Below are positions 1-5,498 of a DNA stretch of 9,776 bases, piece after piece. Each line of letters starts with the position of its first letter. The stretch's first letter is position 1. A program made the position numbers and the translations under genes. Source of the DNA: Chloroflexota bacterium. Its GTDB lineage: Bacteria > Chloroflexota > Anaerolineae > VGOG01. Under the pieces are notes generated by a model. That model saw only the letters and a program-made list of their open reading frames with translations. It searched no databases and was not told the origin of the DNA. The stretch lies in the NCBI GenBank assembly GCA_030615705.1, contig JAUWYT010000033.1, forward strand, positions 1 through 9,776, in the 5' to 3' direction.

Positions 1-974
1 AGTCTGCCGTAGCCATCGCCGATCACGGCCCCATATTCGGCCAGAGCCTGGTTCAGCTCGGGCACGCTGAGACTCTTGGTGTTTACGATGGCAGTGAGGG
101 TGTTGGAAAGGTAGCGCTCGTCGGCATAGAGGGCAAAGTACCTGCGGGCCCAATCGCGTGTGAACCCGGCCATCTCAATGTGTCGTTGAAAGCGAGCATC
201 CAGCCCCTCGGCCATGATATCGTCCATTTGCTTATTCAGCGCGAAGATCTGGCTGATCGCTGGTGTAGCTGGGGTTTGGTTCCTCTGGTAGTACTTGAGC
301 ATAACGTGGAAGTCGAAGTACCAGCCTCGATTCTTCACCTTCTTGGCTCGGTCGAAGGCCTTTTGGCTCACCGGACACACGGTGAGGCCGGGCGGCAGGG
401 CGAAGGCTTTCTGCACCCCAGCAATGCAGACGTCTATGCCCAGCTTGTCTACCTCGATCTTGGCCCCGGCCATGGAGCTGACCGCGTCCACCAGCCAGCA
501 GACATCGGGGTACTTCTTCATAACCTCAGCAATGTCATAGATGTTGTTCATTACACCGGTGGAGGTCTCGTTGTGCGTCAGAGTCATGGCGTCGTACTTG
601 CCGCTGGACAACTGGGCCTCGATTAGCTCCGGGGTGATTGCTTGGCCCCATTCCACCTCCAGGACATCGGCCTCCTTGCCACAGCCCAGGACCATCTCAT
701 GCCAGCGTTCGCCAAAGGCGCCGTTGATGGTACTCAGCACTTTCCTACCATCCCTGACACAATTCCGCACTGCTCCTTCCATGACGCCCGAAGAGGCTGA
801 GGTGAAAAGGAAAACCACTTTCTCAGTGTAGAGCAACTTTTGCACTTTGGATGTCACTTCGGCCTGGAGGTCCGCGTACTCCTTAAAACGATGGCCGATC
901 ATCGGCGTGGCCATCTCCTGCAGAATCTCGTCCCTCACGTGGGTTGGACCAGGGATAAAGAGCTTCTTGTACAT
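1..974 (-). CDS. Class V aminotransferase, alanine/serine-glyoxylate type (partial, 3' end off window)
   Basis: PLP-dependent transaminase, probably moving an amino group between alanine or serine and glyoxylate or pyruvate in the cytoplasm. Exact substrates cannot be read from sequence. About 324 codons are present; family members usually run about 355-385, so roughly the last 35-60 residues are missing. Visible features are the N-terminal PGPT motif, GHR, THNETSTG, DAVSSMAG (Asp163, expected to contact the PLP ring nitrogen) and VQKAFALPPG with the Schiff-base lysine at Lys189. The sequence ends inside GDGYGRL, a conserved C-terminal motif. Two ATGs lie in tandem (977 and 974). GAGGAGG at 981-987 is 3 nt from the first and 6 nt from the second, so 974 is preferred. 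It has its own strong promoter just after the phosphatase gene. In related genomes such genes often precede serA; that neighbour would lie outside the window. Confidence 0.93.
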   Translation of the reverse strand, partial: MYKKLFIPGPTHVRDEILQEMATPMIGHRFKEYADLQAEVTSKVQKLLYTEKVVFLFTSASSGVMEGAVRNCVRDGRKVLSTINGAFGERWHEMVLGCGKEADVLEVEWGQAITPELIEAQLSSGKYDAMTLTHNETSTGVMNNIYDIAEVMKKYPDVCWLVDAVSSMAGAKIEVDKLGIDVCIAGVQKAFALPPGLTVCPVSQKAFDRAKKVKNRGWYFDFHVMLKYYQRNQTPATPAISQIFALNKQMDDIMAEGLDARFQRHIEMAGFTRDWARRYFALYADERYLSNTLTAIVNTKSLSVPELNQALAEYGAVIGDGYGR

Positions 975-1010
975 CATTTGCCTCCTCGAATCAGCATGCT
1001 GTTACTCGGT

Positions 1011-1039
1011 ATTATATAATGGATAGCTAGCGGCGTCAA
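1011..1039 (-). promoter_or_regulatory. Sigma70-type promoter of the aminotransferase gene
   Basis: On the minus strand TTGACG (1034-1039) and a perfect TATAAT (1011-1016) are separated by 17 bp. Transcription should start near 1004, giving a leader of about 27-30 nt. A perfect 10-bp palindrome, CAGCATGCTG (992-1001), lies right after the predicted start and before the ribosome binding site, and could be an operator. The -35 box is only 12 bp past the stop codon of the phosphatase gene. No intrinsic terminator separates the two genes, so readthrough is possible. Confidence 0.75.
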
Positions 1040-1051
1040 GCTCCCATGGGA

Positions 1052-2902
1052 TTAGATAGTGTCCTCTAGTTTTTCTCTGCTAGCTCCATCGAGGTAAGCG
1101 GCGAAGTGGGGATACAGGTCCTTGGCGTTAGTTACCTCTTCAAAATCCAGGCTCAGTCGCCCAGGATACATGATGAAAGGGTAGTCCTGCGGGCCGCCCA
1201 GGCCGCCGTGGCTCGCCACCTGATTCTCGAAGCAGACCACCTCTCCGTCCTCGCGCCAGGCGCCGAAGATTATGATATCGCCACTGTGAGGGAACGAGGC
1301 CAACTGGTGCAACTGGCTTGCGGCGAGCTCCGGTTCTGGAAGGGAGAGCAGAGGATCCTTGCCGCGAACCTCTACCCCTTCATTGAGAGTCAGCGTTCCA
1401 TCTTTGCCTACGATAACTGTCTCCCCCTCTTCGCGCCCTACTACCAGGCCGATACCTTCATGTTCGACAAGCCTGTTGAGCAAGCTGGGGTAGATGAGGG
1501 CGATCTCGCTCAGGTTCATTGGCCGGGGGGTGACGTTGAAATAGACGTGTGACATGGAGCCGGAGTTTCGGACGACGATGTCGCTCCTTTTGCTGAGGTC
1601 CCAGGAGTCGTCTTCGTCTACTTCGGCGGAGCTCAGTACAGGGTCCACAACCAGCCTCTTGTCCACGAAACGATAGGCAGCTTGCACCAGGCTTGCGCCT
1701 CGTTCAGAGAGCCGTGCTTCTATTCCCTTCAGCTCCTCCAGCAGGAACAGAGCTTTGGCCGCCGATGGCCTCTCCTCGCCTCCACGCTCGTCGGTGAAGA
1801 CGCCTTCGCCTATCTGCTCAGCGATGTATTGGCCCAGGGTGCGACCATAAGCTTTTTTGAAGGGGACAGAAGGGGTCAGGCCGTGGTCCGAAAGGATGTA
1901 CAAGTCGTAGTGCCGCCTTCGATACTGGGTCCTCATGCGGTCAATCTGTTTTATCTGGTTGTCTATACCCCGCAGAGCTTTGAGGGCTTCCGCGCTGGCT
2001 ATCTTGAAGTGGTGAGCGATCTCGTCGTAGCTATAGTAGTTAGTATAGATGGCTGGCATGCCGCGGTAAATGTCTATCAGACAGCCGAAAGTTTGTATCT
2101 CCCGGAAGACAACGTTGGTGATGATCTGCAGAAAGGGAGATAGAACACTGAAGGGCTGGTAGTAACTAGGCACGAAAAGGGCGACGAACCGTTTGCCCAA
2201 ATCAACGAGATACTCCCATAGGGAGAGCAGGATGACTCGCAGAACCCGCAGGGGGCTGAGGAGGAACAGAAGCAGGAATCCAACGCCCCGCACGCTTTCG
2301 AAGAAGCGCTGGCTGTTGATGGCGCTCAGAGTGAAGAGGGACAGCCTGGCGTCGCCATCGAACATGTTCACGTAGCTGGAGCCGCCTCGCAGGATGCCCC
2401 GCCGACCGATCGAGATGCGGTCTTGCATGGCCTTGGCCAAGCGAGGCACCTTGCAGACTACCGAGGTGTTGCTTTCCTTCTCGTACCAGCGGAAGGCGGG
2501 GATGTCGAAGTTGTTGCCGAACATGATGCCTGCCTGGGCGGCGGGGGTGGTGCTGGGCAAGCCGCAACGCCAGCGAGCCAGCTTGAGGGCCGCGTCCTGA
2601 GCCCTGTCCTGAGCCCTTTGTCCCTGGGGCCAAAGGACCAGGGGCACGTCGAAGGGCTGCCAAAGGGCCTTCTTCTCCAGCAGACGCTTCATGTGTGGGG
2701 CATGGCCTCTGGCCATAGCTTCAATCAGATGGTCGTAGGCCAGCCCATCTATCTGGATAACGATGAAGCCCTGTTTTTGGGCGCTGACCTGGCTCTCTTC
2801 CAGACCCATTCTCTCGGCGATAGCCTCATACTTCCGCGAATAGTAGAAGTCGGCTAAGGCGCTGAAGAGGTCAACGATTTTCCTGGTGAACCAAGAAGTC
2901 AT
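1052..2902 (-). CDS. Alkaline-phosphatase-superfamily protein (type I phosphodiesterase/nucleotide pyrophosphatase-like) with membrane-like helical insert
   Basis: Probable two-metal phosphohydrolase or phosphodiesterase; substrate unknown. Counting from an upstream in-frame TTG at 2917, the ligand set looks complete: Asp57 (QIDGLAYD), nucleophile Thr123 or Thr124 (PSTTPAAQ), Asp298 and His302 (YDEIAHH), Asp344-His345 (SDHG) and His570 (SHGGLGG). Between the nucleophile and YDEIAHH lies a hydrophobic and basic helical stretch (about 211-275) that could enter or lie on the membrane. No signal peptide is seen. From memory, related proteins in actinobacteria carry an N-terminal holin-like membrane domain; it is absent here. 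The TTG at 2917 overlaps the upstream stop (TTGA) but has no good ribosome site. ATG 2902 has GAGGG about 8 nt upstream and is preferred (616 aa). A 12-bp tandem duplication codes for RAQDRAQD. Confidence 0.85.
   Translation of the reverse strand: MTSWFTRKIVDLFSALADFYYSRKYEAIAERMGLEESQVSAQKQGFIVIQIDGLAYDHLIEAMARGHAPHMKRLLEKKALWQPFDVPLVLWPQGQRAQDRAQDAALKLARWRCGLPSTTPAAQAGIMFGNNFDIPAFRWYEKESNTSVVCKVPRLAKAMQDRISIGRRGILRGGSSYVNMFDGDARLSLFTLSAINSQRFFESVRGVGFLLLFLLSPLRVLRVILLSLWEYLVDLGKRFVALFVPSYYQPFSVLSPFLQIITNVVFREIQTFGCLIDIYRGMPAIYTNYYSYDEIAHHFKIASAEALKALRGIDNQIKQIDRMRTQYRRRHYDLYILSDHGLTPSVPFKKAYGRTLGQYIAEQIGEGVFTDERGGEERPSAAKALFLLEELKGIEARLSERGASLVQAAYRFVDKRLVVDPVLSSAEVDEDDSWDLSKRSDIVVRNSGSMSHVYFNVTPRPMNLSEIALIYPSLLNRLVEHEGIGLVVGREEGETVIVGKDGTLTLNEGVEVRGKDPLLSLPEPELAASQLHQLASFPHSGDIIIFGAWREDGEVVCFENQVASHGGLGGPQDYPFIMYPGRLSLDFEEVTNAKDLYPHFAAYLDGASREKLEDTI
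2594..2617. repeat. Perfect 12-bp in-frame tandem duplication in the phosphatase gene
   Basis: GTCCTGAGCCCT occurs twice back to back on the plus strand. On the coding strand this gives RAQD-RAQD (residues 101-108 from the TTG at 2917), in the stretch before the catalytic Thr. The copies are identical at every base, including third positions, so the duplication is probably recent. It keeps the reading frame. Confidence 0.9.
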
Positions 2903-2913
2903 AGGAGAATCCC

Positions 2914-3144
2914 TCAACTGTTTGAACGCTCTTGCTCACTAACTCGTTGGGGCACGCCGCGCCCCAGATGCAGGTCCCTCATGGCCTGATCGCTTATCGC
3001 TTGGCCGATGAGCTCTTCCAAAGTACAGAAATAGTCCGTGGCCCAATGGCCAGGGTAGCGGTCAGGCCATCTAGTATAGGGGTTCTCTTGGGCCTCTGCA
3101 AAAGTGTCAACGATTTCAATCAACCTTCGGTGATCAGCAACCAT
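2914..3144 (-). CDS. Small hypothetical protein upstream of the phosphatase
   Basis: I do not recognise this gene. The frame is open from a TTG at 3249, but a promoter-like pair at 3202-3230 would start transcription inside that stretch. ATG 3144 has AAGGA 7 nt upstream and gives 76 residues (MVADHRRLIEIVDTF...). ATG 3177 is possible but has no ribosome site. The product is soluble-looking, charged and rich in aromatic residues in its middle (YTRWPDRYPGHWATDYF), with no signal peptide, membrane segment or Cys/His metal motif. Its TGA (2914-2916) overlaps a TTG, and the phosphatase ATG lies 11 nt further on, so the two would be co-transcribed and perhaps coupled. It could instead be a chance open frame in a long leader. 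Confidence 0.4.
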   Translation of the reverse strand: MVADHRRLIEIVDTFAEAQENPYTRWPDRYPGHWATDYFCTLEELIGQAISDQAMRDLHLGRGVPQRVSEQERSNS

Positions 3145-3201
3145 CCATTTTTCCTTCGTCAAGAGGACTTGTAGCATCAGCGGGAGGTTTAGTCTGCCCG
3201 T

Positions 3202-3230
3202 ATTATGGCACAAAACCGGGAGGAAATCAA
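3202..3230 (-). promoter_or_regulatory. Putative promoter for the small gene and phosphatase
   Basis: On the minus strand TTGATT (3225-3230) and CATAAT (3202-3207) are 17 bp apart. A start near 3195 would leave about 50 nt before ATG 3144. The match is moderate, but position and orientation fit. It stands back to back with the kinase promoter, the two -35 boxes being 23 bp apart, so one bound regulator could affect both. Confidence 0.45.
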
Positions 3231-3253
3231 GCACGGTGCAAGAACGCAAAAAG

Positions 3254-3281
3254 TTGCGTCCAGTACAGAAACTGGTATAAT
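3254..3281 (+). promoter_or_regulatory. Extended -10 promoter of the kinase gene
   Basis: TTGCGT (3254-3259), a 16-bp spacer, then a perfect TATAAT (3276-3281) preceded by the extended TG element (TGG, 3273-3275). The start should be near 3288, giving a leader of about 113 nt. The spacer is exactly filled by a short inverted repeat, CCAGT-acagaa-ACTGG (3260-3275), which could bind a regulator. The 12 bases CTGGTATAATAT recur exactly in the ftsH promoter (5394-5405). Confidence 0.7.
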
Positions 3282-3292
3282 ATGTTTAGCAG

Positions 3293-3383
3293 GGGCCAGG
3301 CATTCCGCGGGGACTGGCCCACTGACAACGCACCGTCGTATGGCCGAGCATTCGGGGCAATGCGGGACGATGTTGGGAATGCC
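3293..3383 (+). promoter_or_regulatory. Structured 5' leader of the kinase mRNA (repeats and alternative hairpins)
   Basis: The leader can fold in competing ways. GGGCCAG (3293-3299) pairs perfectly with CTGGCCC (3314-3320) across a 14-nt loop. GGCATTCC (3299-3306), starting at that stem and running into its loop, is perfectly complementary to GGAATGCC (3376-3383), about 12 nt before the kinase ribosome site. GCATT (3348-3352) can pair with AATGC (3359-3363). There is also an imperfect direct repeat: GGCC-AG-GCATTC...GCGGGGAC, then GGCC-GA-GCATTC...GCGGGAC from 3342. It matches no riboswitch class I can name. Confidence 0.4.
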
Positions 3384-3400
3384 TCGCCTGCTTCCGGAGA

Positions 3401-5299
3401 ATGTGGGTACAAATGGCCGAGGAAGTCATCCTGAACAAGCGCTATCGGGTGGTAGCTGAGATCGGCGCAGGGAGAATGGCTGTCGTCTTCAGGGGCGAGG
3501 ATGCGTGGCGGGGCAGACCGGTGGCGGTCAAGGTGCTGCGCCAGGCCTACGTTGAGAGCGAGGCTTTCTTAGCCCGCTTCCACAGCCAGGCCCAGTCGGT
3601 AGCCAGCTTAGTGCATCCCAACATCGTCGCTACCTACTCGGTGGGCCGGGATGGCGATTGCCACTACCTGGTGATGGAATTTGTAGAGGACCCAACTCTC
3701 AAAGAGTTGATCCTGGAAGGTGCCCCTTTTGCCATTGGGCAGGCCCTGGATATCGCTATCCAAATCTGCACTGCAGTAGGGCATGCCCACCCGGTTGGCA
3801 TCGTGCATGGCGATATCAAGCCTCAGAACGTCTTTGTCTCTGCTGATGGCTGGGTCAAGGTTGCCGACTTTGGGATCGCTTGTGCCCTTTCGGCAGCCCC
3901 CATTGTCGAGGGGGAGATCATGTGGGGCACGCCTCACTACTTCTCACCGGAACAGGCAGCCGGCGAAGACGTGAGCCCAGCCTCAGATGTTTATTCTATC
4001 GCCGTCCTCATCTACGAGATGCTAACAGGCCACCTGCCTTTCGAAGCTGACACCAGCATTGGCGTAGCTCTCAAGCACCTGCGGGAGAAGCCGGTTCCCC
4101 TACGGCAACTGAACCCTGACGTGCCCCTTCAACTGGAGCGGATCGTGCGCAAGGTGATGGCTAAGGAGCCTGCAGCCCGCTACCGCACAGCGGATCAGTT
4201 GGGGCGCGTCCTGGACAGCTATAGACGCTTGGGCGAGGAAGCTCTCGTTGTTCGGCATCCCGCGGTTGTTGAGCCCCAACCCTTCCCGGACGAGCCCGAG
4301 GAATACGAAGAAGAGGAGAGGGGCCCAGATTGGCTAACCGTTTTGTTGGGGGCAGTAACTGTTGTAGCCATATTGGGCCTGATACTACTGGGGGCGTCGG
4401 TCTATCGGCGCTATACTGTGGCTGCGCCACAGCCTACGGCTACTGCTGTTGCTGTTGTCACCCCTGCGCCTGACCAGGTACAGGTGCCTAACTTGGTCGG
4501 CCTGGATCAGGAGGAAGCCCGGCGGCTTGTCGAAGGGGCGGGTTTGCAGTTCGCTGTGGTGGGGGAGAAGCACGATTCATCTATGCCGGCTCTGAACATC
4601 ATCGCCCAGACGATGCCTGCTGGGCAGATGGTTAGGCAGGGAGACACCATAGGGGTTGTCATAAGCCAAGGCCCGAATTTTGTCTCTGTACCAGCGATAG
4701 AGGGCCTGCCGATCACGGCGGTGGAGCCTGGATTGAAGGAGATGGGCCTAAACATCTCTCGGAAGGATGTCTGGAGTAGGGAGACCGAGGGCATCATCTT
4801 GTCCCAAGAGCCCCCGGCTGGCTCCATTGTCTCCGAGGGAAGCGTTGTTGCCCTGATCGTCAGCAACGGCCCTCGACTTATGCTGGACGTCAACTTGGAC
4901 AGCAAGGTCCTCCTCATGGCCTGCGATCTGGAGAACGACAGCCTGAAGCCAGGGGAGACGCTCCGCCTAACCTTGTATTGGCGTGCCTTGCAGCCGACTC
5001 AAGAAAACTACACCGTCTTTGTGCACGTGGCCCGAGCCGACGGTGCGATCCTGACCGGGCGGGACGTGCAGCCGCGCGATGGAACCCACCCCACCAGTGC
5101 GTGGGTGACAGATGAGTGGGTTGGAGACCCTCATGAGCTCTCCATCCCCAGCGATGCTCCTCCTGACATTTATTGGCTCAAAGTGGGTATGTACTCTGAG
5201 GCTACCATGCAGCGCTTGCCGATAGTGGATCCTGGTCAGGCGACGGTGCTGCAGGACAGCGTCTTAGTAAAGGAATTACGAGTGGTCCCTGCTCAATAG
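3401..5299 (+). CDS. Membrane Ser/Thr protein kinase with two PASTA repeats and an extra C-terminal domain
   Basis: PknB/PrkC-type receptor kinase: cytoplasmic kinase domain, one membrane helix, outer PASTA repeats that in this family sense peptidoglycan fragments. The kinase domain spans about residues 15-275: glycine loop GAGRMAVVF, Lys44 (VAVK), catalytic Asp138 and Asn143 (HGDIKPQN), DFG at 157-159, SPEQ at 182-185. Departures are HGD for HRD, Gln63 where PknB has the helix-C Glu, and no Thr in the activation loop before GT(176-177). An acidic stretch (290-310) precedes the membrane helix (about 311-335), then a Pro/Thr/Ala linker. PASTA 1 is about 360-425 and PASTA 2 about 427-490. The C-terminal 140 residues (LYWRAL, YTVFVHV, PTSAW) resemble a domain I know from Chloroflexota surface proteins. 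Start is ATG 3401, with GGAG only 2 nt away, or ATG 3413 (MAEEVI). Confidence 0.93.
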   Translation: MWVQMAEEVILNKRYRVVAEIGAGRMAVVFRGEDAWRGRPVAVKVLRQAYVESEAFLARFHSQAQSVASLVHPNIVATYSVGRDGDCHYLVMEFVEDPTLKELILEGAPFAIGQALDIAIQICTAVGHAHPVGIVHGDIKPQNVFVSADGWVKVADFGIACALSAAPIVEGEIMWGTPHYFSPEQAAGEDVSPASDVYSIAVLIYEMLTGHLPFEADTSIGVALKHLREKPVPLRQLNPDVPLQLERIVRKVMAKEPAARYRTADQLGRVLDSYRRLGEEALVVRHPAVVEPQPFPDEPEEYEEEERGPDWLTVLLGAVTVVAILGLILLGASVYRRYTVAAPQPTATAVAVVTPAPDQVQVPNLVGLDQEEARRLVEGAGLQFAVVGEKHDSSMPALNIIAQTMPAGQMVRQGDTIGVVISQGPNFVSVPAIEGLPITAVEPGLKEMGLNISRKDVWSRETEGIILSQEPPAGSIVSEGSVVALIVSNGPRLMLDVNLDSKVLLMACDLENDSLKPGETLRLTLYWRALQPTQENYTVFVHVARADGAILTGRDVQPRDGTHPTSAWVTDEWVGDPHELSIPSDAPPDIYWLKVGMYSEATMQRLPIVDPGQATVLQDSVLVKELRVVPAQ

Positions 5300-5311
5300 A
5301 GGAATTCGCGC

Positions 5312-5345
5312 CTGTCCAGCCAAAAAAGGATGCTGAACTGGACAG
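5312..5345. repeat. Perfect 8-bp inverted repeat between kinase and ftsH
   Basis: CTGTCCAG (5312-5319) and CTGGACAG (5338-5345) form a perfect 8-bp stem with an 18-nt A-rich loop, 12 nt after the kinase stop codon. No T-run follows, so it is not a classical intrinsic terminator. It could be a weak or Rho-assisted terminator, an mRNA 3'-end stabiliser, or an operator about 30 bp upstream of the ftsH -35 box. The half-sites GTCCAG and AACTGG also flank the kinase promoter spacer. Confidence 0.5.
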
Positions 5346-5373
5346 TGTCTCACGTTGGAGATAAGTAGTGCAA

Positions 5374-5403
5374 TTGGCATATTTAGCCGATCTCTGGTAT
5401 AAT
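5374..5403 (+). promoter_or_regulatory. Extended -10 promoter of ftsH
   Basis: TTGGCA (5374-5379), an 18-bp spacer, then a perfect TATAAT (5398-5403) with the extended TG element (TGG, 5395-5397). The start should be near 5410. CTGGTATAATAT (5394-5405) is identical to the kinase -10 region. I see no CIRCE-like heat-shock operator in this gap. Confidence 0.7.
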
Positions 5404-5418
5404 ATTAATAGGTCAAGG

Positions 5419-5478
5419 ATGAGTTTCTTGGCAGTCGTCTACAGATCGAGAGTGAGGAAGACGAAGGCCAATAGTTGA
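5419..5478 (+). CDS. Possible upstream ORF (19 aa) in the ftsH leader
   Basis: ATG 5419 opens a 19-codon frame (MSFLAVVYRSRVRKTKANS), about 9 nt after the predicted transcription start. Its TGA (5476-5478) overlaps TTG 5475, an alternative in-frame ftsH start, as TTGA. The peptide has a hydrophobic head and a basic tail. The only Shine-Dalgarno candidate is weak (AGG at 5416-5418 touching the ATG, or AGGT at 5410-5413), so translation is uncertain. If used, ribosomes would end 20 nt before the preferred ftsH start and could couple the two. It is short enough to be chance. Confidence 0.25.
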   Translation: MSFLAVVYRSRVRKTKANS

Positions 5479-5498
5479 TCGCTGGACGGAGGAAGAAA

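Noticed and set aside
1043..1050. CCCATGGG palindrome next to the phosphatase stop codon as a terminator
   Set aside because: The stem would have no loop and no T-run follows.
3282..3431. Open frame of 49 codons from the ATG overlapping the kinase -10 box
   Set aside because: Its ATG lies upstream of the predicted transcription start and has no ribosome site, and it overlaps the kinase start in another frame. The apparent internal similarity is explained by the leader direct repeat.
5312..5345. Calling the 8-bp inverted repeat after the kinase an intrinsic terminator
   Set aside because: The loop is 18 nt and no T-run follows the stem; it is kept only as an inverted repeat.
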